DNA from: JBBIND01 sp037444075
GTDB lineage: Bacteria; Acidobacteriota; Terriglobia; Bryobacterales; Bryobacteraceae
Direction of reading: 5' to 3'
Assembly: GCA_037444075.1 (NCBI GenBank)
Contig: JBBIND010000041.1
Coordinates: forward strand, 1-37,926
DNA length: 37,926 nt
Made by a program: the position numbers and the translations under genes. Numbering within the stretch: the first letter of the stretch is position 1; each line of letters opens with the position of its first letter. The notes beneath the pieces are model-generated. The model made no database searches. It worked only from the letters and a program-made list of their open reading frames with translations, and was not told where the DNA came from. Below are positions 6,496 to 14,417 of this stretch, piece by piece.

Positions 6496-7829
6496 AGGGC
6501 GGGTGGCTTAACGGATACGCCGGTCAGGGATTGCAGAGTTGCCAGAGTTGACTCGATGGGCGAGTGTTCTTCCGGCGACTGCTTCAAGAAGTCCAGGAGT
6601 CTGGGCCGAAGATTGATGGCGGCATCCAGTTGTGGGTTCGAGCCCGCCGCGTAAGCGCCCAGATTGATAAGGTCCTCCGCCCGTTGGTAGGTGGCCATGA
6701 CCTCGCGCAGCTTGGCGGCGGCGGCGCGTTGCTCGGCGGAAGCGATGCGGGTGGCCAGCCGGCTGACCGAATTCAGGACGTCAATGGCCGGGTAGTGCCC
6801 GGCGGCCCCGAGCTCGCGGGAGAGGATGATGTGCCCGTCCAGAATCGCGCGGGAGGCGTCACAGATAGGCTCGTTGAAGTCGTCGCCCTCCACCAGTACG
6901 GTGAAGAACCCAGTAATCGAGCCTGACTGGAAGTTTCCGGCACGTTCGAAGACTCGCGGCAGGAGGTTGAAAACCGAGGGTGTATAGCCCTTCTGGCTGG
7001 GAGGCTCGCCCGCCGCCAAGCCAATCTCCCGCTGGGCCATGGCCAGCCGCGTCACCGAGTCCAATACCAGCAGAACGCTGGCGCCCTGGTCACGGAAGTA
7101 CTCAGCAATGGCCAGCGAGACGAAACACGCCCGCAACCGCAGCGGCGCCGGCCGGTCCGACGCGGCCACCACCACGACCGAGCGCTGTCTCCCCTGCGGG
7201 CCCAGCTCCTTTTCGAGGAACTCCCGCACTTCGCGATTGCGCTCCCCCACGAGCGCAATCACGTTGACGTCCGCGGAGCTGTGGCGTGCCATGGTCCCCA
7301 GCAGCGTGCTTTTGCCCACTCCGCTGCCGCCGAAGATGCCGATGCGCTGTCCTTCGCCGCAGGTGAGCAGGCTGTCGATGGCTCGCACGCCCGTCACCAG
7401 CTGATTCTCGATGTGCTCACGCTCCAGCGGCCCGGGCGCCTCCTTGTAGAGTTCGTAGCTTGTTTCCGCAGCGGGGAGACCTCCGCCGTCCACCGGCTGC
7501 CCGAATCCGTCGAGCACGCGCCCCAGCAAACCTGGGCCGACGGCGACGCGGGCTTCCTCGCTGCGCCTGGTCAGCACATCGCCTGCCTGGAGGCCGGAGA
7601 TTTCCTCGAGCGGCAGCGAGAGGACCCGCCCGTTGCGGAACCCGATCACCTGAGTGCGCACGCGCCGCCCCTCCGCCGTACACACCTCGCAGAAGTCCCC
7701 GATCGCGGCTGCCGGTCCGTCTGATTCCACCAGCAGTCCGACCACGTCGGTCACCCGCCCGCACCAGCGGAACGTGTCGGACCGCTCCACGGCAGCCAGC
7801 AACTGTGGGAATCCCCAATCGCCGCTCAT
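6492..7829 (-). CDS. fliI: Flagellum-specific ATPase FliI
   Basis: FliI is the cytoplasmic ATPase of the flagellar type III export apparatus, related to F1-beta and T3SS ATPases. The 445-residue sequence has Walker A GGSGVGKST (167-175), catalytic-region VGERNREVREFLEKELG, Walker B VLLVLD (252-257) followed by SVTRLAMAQREIGLAAGEPP, and the KGYTPSVFNLLPRVFERAG loop typical of FliI/SctN. The N-terminal beta-barrel domain (~20-100) and C-terminal helical domain are complete. It overlaps fliH and fliJ by four bases on each side, consistent with tight co-translation in the flagellar operon. Confidence 0.97.
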   Translation of the reverse strand: MSGDWGFPQLLAAVERSDTFRWCGRVTDVVGLLVESDGPAAAIGDFCEVCTAEGRRVRTQVIGFRNGRVLSLPLEEISGLQAGDVLTRRSEEARVAVGPGLLGRVLDGFGQPVDGGGLPAAETSYELYKEAPGPLEREHIENQLVTGVRAIDSLLTCGEGQRIGIFGGSGVGKSTLLGTMARHSSADVNVIALVGERNREVREFLEKELGPQGRQRSVVVVAASDRPAPLRLRACFVSLAIAEYFRDQGASVLLVLDSVTRLAMAQREIGLAAGEPPSQKGYTPSVFNLLPRVFERAGNFQSGSITGFFTVLVEGDDFNEPICDASRAILDGHIILSRELGAAGHYPAIDVLNSVSRLATRIASAEQRAAAAKLREVMATYQRAEDLINLGAYAAGSNPQLDAAINLRPRLLDFLKQSPEEHSPIESTLATLQSLTGVSVKPPAL

Positions 7830-8500
7830 CGGTAGCCCCTGCGGCTGACCATGTCCGTTAATCCGCGCTCGATTTCCTGAAGCTGCGTTTCCACTGAGGC
7901 GTCCAGACTGCCCCGCGTGGTTTCAAGCACCAGCGCCCCGCGCTCCAGCTGCGCGTCCGGAACAACGTCCAATTTCCGCGGCAACGCCAGGCCGTCCAGT
8001 CCCTGCTGCACAAAACCGGTCTCCGCCGGGTTCACTCGAAGCCTGGTAACTTCGCGGATTTCCAGGCGGTTAAGAGCCGCCTTCACCAGCCCCAGCAAGG
8101 CTTCCGGATCGGTGTTCAATTCACGGCCCAGAATACGCCGGGCAATGGCCACGGCCAGCCTGACCAGATCCTCCTCAGCCTGCCTGCGAATGCGGGGCCC
8201 CAGCGCTGCCATTTCCGTGGCGGTCTGGAGCGCTTTGGCAACGGCCTCCCGCAGGGGACCCTCCAGCCGCTGCTCGGCAGCCGCTTCACCCTCGCGGTAC
8301 CCGGACTGGCGAGCCTCAGCCTCCCTGGCAGCGCTCTCAGCCTGTAGCCGAGCGAGGCGCGCCGCTGACTCCTGTTCGCTGAAGTCTCCTCCGCCGGAGC
8401 CAGGCCTGGCGGTCCCGGACGCGGCGTGGTGCTGGGGGGCTCGCCATTCGACGATCGGCATGGCATCGGCCTTGACTCCGCGCAGGATCTTACAGGACAT
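7826..8500 (-). CDS. fliH: Flagellar assembly protein FliH
   Basis: FliH binds FliI, holds it near the C-ring and regulates its ATPase activity; it is related to the stator stalk of F/V-ATPases. The 224-residue protein has a low-complexity N-terminus, an Ala/Glu/Arg-rich coiled coil (~40-110) and a C-terminal domain with VRLAVAIARRILGRELN and ALNRLEIREVTRLRVNPAE, typical of the FliH/SctL family. ATG 8500 was chosen because GGGGAG lies four bases upstream. The start overlaps the end of fliG by 11 bases. A shorter start at ATG 8461 is possible. Confidence 0.92.
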   Translation of the reverse strand: MSCKILRGVKADAMPIVEWRAPQHHAASGTARPGSGGGDFSEQESAARLARLQAESAAREAEARQSGYREGEAAAEQRLEGPLREAVAKALQTATEMAALGPRIRRQAEEDLVRLAVAIARRILGRELNTDPEALLGLVKAALNRLEIREVTRLRVNPAETGFVQQGLDGLALPRKLDVVPDAQLERGALVLETTRGSLDASVETQLQEIERGLTDMVSRRGYR

Positions 8501-9521
8501 ACTGCTCCCCGATGGTGCCCCTCAGGCTGATTACGCCCTCACTCTCCAGCTGGCGCACGATGGCGATAATCTGCTGCTGGCCAGCCTCCACTTCTTTGAT
8601 CTTGACTGCGCCGAGAGCATCCATGTCTTCACGCAGCATTTCCGAACCGCGTTGTGACATGCACTGCATGAAATGCTCCTGCAGCCTTTCGCTGGTCCCC
8701 TTCAGGGCCACGGTCAGTACTTTTCGGTCAATCCGTGAAAGAACTTCCTTCAGATCCTGCTGGCTGAGCATCAGGATGTCTTCGAAGACGAACATCAGGT
8801 TCCGGACACCTTCCACCAGGCCCGGATCTTCCTGTTCCATGGCCTCGAGCACTTCTTTGCTGGTCGCTGAATCCAGGCGGTTGAACATCTCTGCCACCGC
8901 ACGGACGCCTCCGTAGGCTTCAAGGCTGTACTCGCCGAGCGCCTTGAGTTTCTGCCCGATGAGAGCCGCGATGCGGTTGATGATCTCGGGCGAAATCTGG
9001 TCGAGATGCGCCATGCGCAGGGCTACTTCTGGTCGCAGTTTCCCCGGGAGCGAGTGCAACAGGGCCGCCGCTTGAGACGCGTTGAGGTGTGACAGGATCA
9101 AGGCGATCGTCTGTGGATGCTCATTGTGGATGAACCTGGCCAACTGTTGCGGGTCTGCCTTTTGGAGCATGTCGAAGTTGGCCGAATCAGCTCCCACCGC
9201 CTTCGCCACGCGGTCCAGCAGCTTCTTGCCCTGCTCGGGACCGAAAGCGTTGATAAGGATCTTCCGGGCGTAGTCCAGACCGCCTTTCAGGATGTAGTTG
9301 GCCGCCAAAGACATCTGGTGGCATTCTTCCAGAACCTTTTCGGCGTCCTCGCTGGTGATGGAGGAGATGCGCGCCAACTCGCGGCTGATGGCGGAGATTT
9401 CCTCCTCTTCCAGGTGCCGGAAGATCTCCCCGCTGAGTTGTTCACCCAGCACCAACATGAGGATGGCAGCCTTCTGTGCGCCGGGAATATCCGCGGTGGT
9501 AACCAATGCCTTGCTGCTCAT
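8490..9521 (-). CDS. fliG: Flagellar motor switch protein FliG
   Basis: FliG is the C-ring protein that contacts the MotA stator to generate torque and switches rotation when CheY-P acts through FliM. The 343 residues cover all three domains: N-terminal FliF-binding domain (PGAQKAAILMLVLGEQLSGE), middle domain with the EHPQ motif at 134-137 (NEHPQTIALILSHL), and a C-terminal charged torque helix region (DLKEVLSRIDRKVLTVALKG, then MSQRGSEMLREDMD). Length and motifs are normal. It lies 9 bases downstream of fliF, as in many flagellar operons. Confidence 0.98.
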   Translation of the reverse strand: MSSKALVTTADIPGAQKAAILMLVLGEQLSGEIFRHLEEEEISAISRELARISSITSEDAEKVLEECHQMSLAANYILKGGLDYARKILINAFGPEQGKKLLDRVAKAVGADSANFDMLQKADPQQLARFIHNEHPQTIALILSHLNASQAAALLHSLPGKLRPEVALRMAHLDQISPEIINRIAALIGQKLKALGEYSLEAYGGVRAVAEMFNRLDSATSKEVLEAMEQEDPGLVEGVRNLMFVFEDILMLSQQDLKEVLSRIDRKVLTVALKGTSERLQEHFMQCMSQRGSEMLREDMDALGAVKIKEVEAGQQQIIAIVRQLESEGVISLRGTIGEQYVL

Positions 9522-9530
9522 GATTCCGGG

Positions 9531-11234
9531 TTACTTTTCAAGGACCCATGTCTGGACCAGTTGCGCAATGGCAACCGGGTTCTTTTTGGCCTCATCGGCA
9601 ATGTGTTTAGCCAACACCTCGGCCTTCTTCGTAGTCACCGTGGTCAGGCTCAGAGAACTCAGTGCCTCGCGTTCCTGCTGTCCCTTCAGTGCGAGTTGTT
9701 CGGCCAGCCTCTCCTGTATCTGGTCCTCCATGCTCATTCCCGGGGGCGCCGGAGAAGTTCCGGGCGGCAGTTCATGGCCGGTTTCGATGGTAGCTCCCGG
9801 CGCTCGTATCTCTTTCTTGCGCAGGACCAGCCAGCCGGCGGTCACCAGCAGCAGGAGCAGAAGCCCCGCTCCCGCGGCGGCGGCTACCATCAGGTTCCGC
9901 TGCCCGAACGCGTCCACCAGCCAGGCCGGCAGGGGCAGGGAAGGCTGAGAGCCAGGCGCCGGTCCGGCGGTAGGCGCGGGCGGCTCCCACGTCAAAGTGC
10001 TCTCAAACGGCAGGCTTTCGAGGATCAGCGTGTCACCCCGCTCGGTCTGCAATCCAGCCGCAGCCGACACCAGGTCCCGTATGGACTTCAGCTTCTCCGG
10101 GGCGGGGACTTCCACCACGCGGCGGGCTGACTCTCCCGTGCCTTCCCAACGCACGTCATGATCCACCAGCAGGGAAACCGAGAGCCGTTTGATATTGCCT
10201 TGAGGCAGCCGGAGCCGACGTACTGTGCGGCTGCTCTGATAGGTGACGTTCTCCGTGCGGCGCGCCAAGCCGTTGGTTCCAGTGGCCGGGCGGGCGGTAG
10301 GCCGAGGCAGGTTCGACCCTGTTCCCGGGACTCCCGCCGCGGACGAACCGGCGGCCACATCCTCCGTGCGCTGAGAGGTCAGCATGACGGACCGCGTGGG
10401 ATCAAACGTCTCTTCGCTTTGCTCCCCACTCGTGAAGTCACAGTCCACCAGCACCGTGGCCCGATACCGCTCCGGACCCAGCACCGGCTCCAGAGTGGAA
10501 TGGATCTTCGCCAACAGGTCCCGTTCCAGGCTCTGCCGGTACTCAAGCTGCGCTTCTGACGGCTCCGCCCCCTCCGTCACGTTCGACTTGCGCGGGCGGC
10601 TCAACAGGTTGCCCTGGTAGTCCAGCACGGAAACCGCTTCCGGAGTCAGCCCCTCCACCGCGCTGGCCACCAGGTGGGTAATGGCAACGACGTTCTGACC
10701 CGGCAACTTGACGCCGGGGCGAAGCTTCAACAGCACGCTCGCCTTGGCCGGGCGGCGGCTTTCAAGAAATACGGAATTCTTGGGGAGCGTGATGTGCACG
10801 CGGGCGCGCTCGACTTCGGCGAGAGCCGAAACGGATCTCTCCAGCTCTCCTTCCAGCGCGCGGTGGTAGTTGATCTGCTCGGCGAACTCGGTGGCCCCGA
10901 AGTTGTTCCTGTCAAACAACTCAAAGCCGATGCGGCCGGTCTTGGGCAACCCGGCTGTGGCCAGCCGCAGGCGCGTTTCCGCCACCTGCGCTGACGGCAC
11001 CAGGATCGTCCCCCCTCCGTCCGCGACGCGGTACTCGATGCCGCTGTCGCCCAGGTGCGCCACGACGGCGCCGGCATCTTCCTGGGAAAGGGAGGTGTAA
11101 AGGGGCTTGAAGTCGCGCTCGTGGGTCCACCGCGTCAACCCGTACAGTCCACCCAATACGGCCGCGGCCACCGCCAGCAAGGTGATTCTTTGCCGCCAGT
11201 TCAGGTCGGTCAGCAGACGCTTGATCTGTTCCAT
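9531..11234 (-). CDS. fliF: Flagellar MS-ring protein FliF
   Basis: FliF forms the MS ring in the inner membrane, the base for C-ring and export-gate assembly. The 567-residue protein has two membrane segments (~17-35 and ~447-470) enclosing periplasmic ring-building motifs, including FKPLYTSLSQEDAGAVVAHL, INYHRALEGELERS, ARVHITLPK and VLDYQGNLLS. A Gly/Pro/Ala-rich stretch at ~296-325 matches the variable collar loop. The cytoplasmic tail ends in PVAIAQLVQTWVLEK, the FliG-binding helix. It lies 13 bases after fliE. Confidence 0.97.
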   Translation of the reverse strand: MEQIKRLLTDLNWRQRITLLAVAAAVLGGLYGLTRWTHERDFKPLYTSLSQEDAGAVVAHLGDSGIEYRVADGGGTILVPSAQVAETRLRLATAGLPKTGRIGFELFDRNNFGATEFAEQINYHRALEGELERSVSALAEVERARVHITLPKNSVFLESRRPAKASVLLKLRPGVKLPGQNVVAITHLVASAVEGLTPEAVSVLDYQGNLLSRPRKSNVTEGAEPSEAQLEYRQSLERDLLAKIHSTLEPVLGPERYRATVLVDCDFTSGEQSEETFDPTRSVMLTSQRTEDVAAGSSAAGVPGTGSNLPRPTARPATGTNGLARRTENVTYQSSRTVRRLRLPQGNIKRLSVSLLVDHDVRWEGTGESARRVVEVPAPEKLKSIRDLVSAAAGLQTERGDTLILESLPFESTLTWEPPAPTAGPAPGSQPSLPLPAWLVDAFGQRNLMVAAAAGAGLLLLLLVTAGWLVLRKKEIRAPGATIETGHELPPGTSPAPPGMSMEDQIQERLAEQLALKGQQEREALSSLSLTTVTTKKAEVLAKHIADEAKKNPVAIAQLVQTWVLEK

Positions 11235-11247
11235 GGATCCGGAGAGA

Positions 11248-11556
11248 TTACACCTGCATCCGCATAACTTCCTGATAAGCCTGGACTACTTTGTTCTTGA
11301 CCTGAACAAAGAGCTCGAAGGCCAGCTCTGCCTGTTGCACCGACAGGGCGACGCGGTGCAGTTCCTCGGACTCGCCCGAGAGGAACCGCTCCACGGTTAG
11401 TTGCGAGTTGAGCCGGTGCTGCTCTACCCGCCCGATGGCGTCCGCCAGGAGGCCCCGAAAAGCTTCACCGGCAGCCGCGGTTTCGCCCGCCATGGCGGGC
11501 GTACGTATCGAGGATATCGGGGCGAGGGAGGAAAGTGGGTTTACGGGTGCGGCCAC
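11248..11556 (-). CDS. fliE: Flagellar hook-basal body protein FliE
   Basis: FliE connects the MS ring and export gate to the proximal rod. It is 102 residues with a variable N-terminus and the conserved C-terminal helices: AGEAFRGLLADAIGRVEQHR, then LSVQQAELAFELFVQVKNKV and VQAYQEVMRMQV, the standard FliE ending. It lies between flgC (16-base gap) and fliF (13-base gap), its usual place. Confidence 0.95.
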   Translation of the reverse strand: MAAPVNPLSSLAPISSIRTPAMAGETAAAGEAFRGLLADAIGRVEQHRLNSQLTVERFLSGESEELHRVALSVQQAELAFELFVQVKNKVVQAYQEVMRMQV

Positions 11557-11572
11557 AGGCGAAGCTCCTTAT

Positions 11573-12010
11573 CTAGCGCAACAGGTCGAGCGAGCGCTGA
11601 ATCATGTCCTTGACGGCAGTCATGGCGGATACGTTGGCTTGGTAACCCCGGGAGGCGCCCATCAGGTCCACCATGTCTTCGGCGGGATTGACGCGCGGAA
11701 AGGCCACGTAGCCCTGCGCGTCCGCGTCGGGGTGGCCCGGCAGGTAACGCTTCTCCGGTTCGCGCGTGTCCTCGATGATGCCGGCCACGGTCACGCCGGT
11801 GACGGACGGTCCCAACTCCGCCTGAAAGACGGCTGAAAACGGCGAAACCTGCCGTTCACTGGTGAACACCACATCCTTGCGCCGGTAAGGTCCGCCCTCG
11901 GGTGTGCGAGTGGTTTCGGCGTTGGCCAGGTTTTCCACCAACACTTCGGCGCGCGCCCTTTGAGCCGCCAAACCAGATGCGCTCACGGAAAGTAAAGAAA
12001 ACAGGCTCAT
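11573..12010 (-). CDS. flgC: Flagellar basal-body rod protein FlgC
   Basis: FlgC is a proximal rod subunit exported by the flagellar secretion system, so it has no Sec signal. The 145 residues start MSLFSLLSVSASGLAAQRAR, followed by the rod signature VENLANAETTRTPEGGPYRR and the C-terminal GYVAFPRVNPAEDMVDLMGA, then YQANVSAMTAVKDMIQRSLD. The ATGA overlap with flgB shows translational coupling. Confidence 0.97.
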   Translation of the reverse strand: MSLFSLLSVSASGLAAQRARAEVLVENLANAETTRTPEGGPYRRKDVVFTSERQVSPFSAVFQAELGPSVTGVTVAGIIEDTREPEKRYLPGHPDADAQGYVAFPRVNPAEDMVDLMGASRGYQANVSAMTAVKDMIQRSLDLLR

Positions 12011-12345
12011 GCGCCCCTGCCCTCCTGAATGGCCGTGCGTACGGCCTTGATCTGGGTCCGCAACAGGCTGGTAGCCAGGTTGAACCGCAAAGCGTTTTCC
12101 GAGAGCAGACGGGCTTCGCGTTCCACGCTGACGTTGTTGCCGTCGTTCTTGGTCTTTAATCCGCCCACTGCGACCGCGTTCGGAGCCGAGCCTCGGACCA
12201 GGCTCATGAACTCGAACTGAAAATCGATGTCCTTGGTCTGATAGCCGGGCGTATCGGCGTTGGCGATGTTGGCCGTCACCAGTTTCTGACGGTGGCTCAC
12301 CAGGTCAAGGTAGTGTTCCAGACGGGAGGCTACAGGGTCCAGCAT
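12007..12345 (-). CDS. flgB: Flagellar basal-body rod protein FlgB
   Basis: FlgB is a proximal rod subunit and the first gene of the flgBC-fliEFGHIJ operon. The 112 residues start MLDPVASRLEHYLDLVSHRQ with the conserved rod motif ANIANADTPGYQTKDIDF at ~25-42; length is slightly short of the usual 120-135. The start is fixed by family alignment. It lies only about four bases after the transcription start predicted from the sigma-54 promoter (12360-12376), so the message may be almost leaderless. There is no ribosome-binding site within that predicted leader. Confidence 0.95.
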   Translation of the reverse strand: MLDPVASRLEHYLDLVSHRQKLVTANIANADTPGYQTKDIDFQFEFMSLVRGSAPNAVAVGGLKTKNDGNNVSVEREARLLSENALRFNLATSLLRTQIKAVRTAIQEGRGA

Positions 12346-12359
12346 GCGGCTTCGTTCCC

Positions 12360-12376
12360 TGCAAATCGCGTGCCAG
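12360..12376 (-). promoter_or_regulatory. Sigma-54 (RpoN) -24/-12 promoter of the flagellar operon
   Basis: The minus strand reads CTGGCACGCGATTTGCA. It matches the sigma-54 consensus YTGGCACGrNNNTTGCW at every fixed position; only the weak r position differs. GG (-25/-24) and GC (-13/-12) are correctly spaced. With the C at 12361 as -12, transcription should begin at about 12349, four bases before flgB. Sigma-54 control of rod and MS-ring operons is well established in Pseudomonas, Vibrio and others. Such promoters need an AAA+ activator bound upstream, and a candidate site is present at 12450-12463. Confidence 0.85.
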
Positions 12377-12449
12377 ACGAGAAATCCAAGCGGGTGAGGG
12401 AGATGCCATTTCCAGGCAGCACCAGGTGATGGACAACAACTTGCCGCGT

Positions 12450-12463
12450 GTCAAGAAGTTGAC
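12450..12463. promoter_or_regulatory. FleQ-box-like palindrome, candidate enhancer
   Basis: GTCAAGAAGTTGAC is a palindrome with arms GTCAA and TTGAC around four bases. The Pseudomonas FleQ box, as I recall it, is GTCAATAAATTGAC, with the same arms and spacing. It is centred about 107 bp upstream of the predicted sigma-54 start point, the usual distance for bacterial enhancer-binding proteins. It lies in the spacer between flgB and the convergently placed end of the neighbouring gene. No activator gene is in the window. Confidence 0.6.
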
Positions 12464-12479
12464 GCTGAACGAAGACCAA

Positions 12480-12896
12480 CTAGCCGTCTTCGTAGAGGGC
12501 CGGGTACGCCCGGCGCATCCGGTCAGCGCGTTCGAGCGCCGTTCCAATTTGATAAAGCTTTCCCTTTCCGATACCCGGACACCACCGGGCCGTGGCCTCC
12601 CACGCCCGACGGGTTTCTAGCAGCTCCGGCCAGAAAGGGAACAGCCTGCACTGTGCGGGTTTGGCGGCGTGGATGCGGCAGCCGTTTTCGGAAAGGAAAG
12701 GGCACTGCGAATGCCGGGGCTTGCGCAAGCGCATGCGGTGGCGCGTACGGTAGACATAACGCGCCTCGAATTCTCTCGTGCTCAGCCCGAGCAGAGCGGC
12801 TGCGCGGCGCAAGTCGGATTCGGTGAGGTAAACGAATCCGCGCTGGTCGCAACAACGGACGCAGCCGGGCTGACAGCGGAAACGGAAGCCATCCAT
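12480..12896 (-). CDS. YkgJ family cysteine-cluster protein
   Basis: A 138-residue member of the YkgJ/CxxCxxCC family (PF03692-like), predicted to bind zinc or iron through clustered cysteines; the cellular role is unknown. Visible cysteines are C8, C12, C15 and C16 (FRCQPGCVRCC), C65 (QCPFL), C73 (GCRIH), C83 (QCRLFPFWPE) and C106. The order CPFL-x-CxIH-x-PxxCRxFPF is the family signature. The ATG at 12896 has an AGGA directly against it, which is too close, so initiation may be weak or start upstream at a non-ATG codon. It lies upstream of the flagellar operon on the same strand, with the sigma-54 promoter in between. Confidence 0.85.
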   Translation of the reverse strand: MDGFRFRCQPGCVRCCDQRGFVYLTESDLRRAAALLGLSTREFEARYVYRTRHRMRLRKPRHSQCPFLSENGCRIHAAKPAQCRLFPFWPELLETRRAWEATARWCPGIGKGKLYQIGTALERADRMRRAYPALYEDG

Positions 12897-12944
12897 TCCT
12901 TTCAGGATATGCCATGGAATCTGTTACTCAAGGCGCAGTACGGA

Positions 12945-13018
12945 TATAATTGAAGCAGAATGAACCGCCCTGCCCAGGCGCGTCCCGGACTGTTCGGCTC
13001 TGATTAAGAGCCTCCTCC
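12945..13018 (+). promoter_or_regulatory. Putative promoter and structured leader of the aminotransferase gene
   Basis: TATAAT at 12945-12950 could start a ~110-base leader; the -35 element is poor. The leader has a perfect 6-bp hairpin at 12996-13012 (GGCTCT, loop GATTA, AGAGCC). It is followed by TCCTCC at 13013-13018, exactly complementary to the ribosome-binding site GGAGGA at 13055-13060. The pairing is only six bases and could be chance. Confidence 0.35.
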
Positions 13019-13067
13019 CGTCAACCCTTGTCATTGCCATAACTGGACTTGAATGGAGGAATCATTC

Positions 13068-14417
13068 GTGAAGCAACAGCTAGACGGTCTTTCAGCCCTG
13101 CCCCAATTGGTGACCCCGCTGCCCGGTCCGCGGGCGCGCGAAGTGATCGAAAGAGACGGGCGGGTTTTGTCGCCTTCCTACACGCGCGGCTATCCGCTGG
13201 TGGCTGAAAAAGGCGAAGGCGCCATCGTGGTGGACGTGGATGGCAACCGGTTCCTGGACTTCAATGCGGGCATCGCCGTGGTGAGCACGGGCCATTGTCA
13301 CCCGCGGGTGGTCAATGCCATCCGTGAACAGGCTGCCAGGCTCATCCACATGTCGGGCACCGACTTCTACTACGAGAACATGGTGACGCTGGCGGAGAAA
13401 CTGGCGGCGCTGGCTCCGGGAGGAGGTCCCCGGCGCGTTTTCTTCGGCAACTCCGGCACGGAAGCCGTGGAGGCAGCCATGAAAGCCGCGCGCTACCATA
13501 CCGGGCGCGACAAGTTCATCGCCTTCCTGGGCGCTTTTCATGGCCGTACGCTCGGGTCCCTGTCGCTCACCGCTAGCAAGAGCGTGCAACGGCGAGGTTT
13601 CGGTCCCCTGGTTCCGGGCGCCACTCATATCCCTTTCGCGTACTGCTACCGTTGCGCCTATGGGAAGAGGCCTGAGAGCTGCTCCGTGGAATGCGCGCGT
13701 GTACTGGAGGACAGTCTTTTCAAGAGCCTGGTGCCCGCCGAGGAGGTGGCCGCCATCGTCTTGGAGCCTGTGCAGGGTGAGGGCGGCTACGTCGTGCCGC
13801 CGCAAAAGTTCCTGGATGAGCTCTGCGAAATCGCCCGGCGCCACGGCATCCTGTTGATCTGCGACGAGGTTCAGTCCGGCATGGGGCGCACAGGCAAGTT
13901 CTGGGCTTCCGAACACTTGGGCCTAGCCCCGGATATTCTCGCCGCGGCTAAGGGCATCGCGAGCGGGCTGCCGCTCGGGGCCGTTATCGCGCGCGCGGAC
14001 TTGATGCAGTGGAAACCCGGCGCGCATGCTTCGACCTTCGGCGGCAACCCGGTCTCCGTGGAGGCTGCTCTGGTGACGATTGAACTGCTGGAACAGGAAC
14101 TGCTCGACAACGCCTCCCGCATGGGAGCACGGATGATGGAGCGGATGTCGGCCTGGCCCAAGCAATTCCCGCAGGTCGGCGACGTCCGCGGCCTGGGACT
14201 GATGCTCGGCATTGAGCTGGTCACGGATCAGCAGACGCGAAACAAAGCTCCGGAACTGCGCGCGCGAGTCGTCCAGGAAGCCTTTGAGAAAGGACTGCTG
14301 GTGCTGGGCGCGGGCGAAAACTGCATCCGGCTTTCGCCGCCGCTGACGATTACCGCGAGCCAGGCAGATTTCGCCATGGACACGCTGGAATCCTGCCTGA
14401 GCGGGCTTACCATATAG
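13068..14417 (+). CDS. Class III PLP aminotransferase (acetylornithine/4-aminobutyrate type)
   Basis: A fold-type I PLP enzyme of the acetylornithine/GABA aminotransferase group. About 449 residues. Motifs are LDFNAGIAVVSTGHCHPRVV, FFGNSGTEAVEAAMKAARYH (phosphate binding), AFHGRTLGSLSLT, VLEPVQGEGGYVVPP, LICDEVQSGMGRTGKF and the Schiff-base lysine in AAAKGIASGLPLGA (about residue 295). It resembles the archaeal-type branch with the CYRCAYGKRPESCSVEC insertion. Members of that branch use varied amino acids or act as racemases, so the substrate is open. GTG 13068 was chosen because GGAGGA lies seven bases before it; ATG 13053 lies before that site. The stop overlaps the next start by one base. 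Confidence 0.9.
   Translation: MKQQLDGLSALPQLVTPLPGPRAREVIERDGRVLSPSYTRGYPLVAEKGEGAIVVDVDGNRFLDFNAGIAVVSTGHCHPRVVNAIREQAARLIHMSGTDFYYENMVTLAEKLAALAPGGGPRRVFFGNSGTEAVEAAMKAARYHTGRDKFIAFLGAFHGRTLGSLSLTASKSVQRRGFGPLVPGATHIPFAYCYRCAYGKRPESCSVECARVLEDSLFKSLVPAEEVAAIVLEPVQGEGGYVVPPQKFLDELCEIARRHGILLICDEVQSGMGRTGKFWASEHLGLAPDILAAAKGIASGLPLGAVIARADLMQWKPGAHASTFGGNPVSVEAALVTIELLEQELLDNASRMGARMMERMSAWPKQFPQVGDVRGLGLMLGIELVTDQQTRNKAPELRARVVQEAFEKGLLVLGAGENCIRLSPPLTITASQADFAMDTLESCLSGLTI

Noticed and set aside
9117..10130. Long plus-strand open frame (337 codons) opposite fliG/fliF
   Set aside because: It is the complement of two well-supported flagellar genes, has no family features and typical shadow composition.
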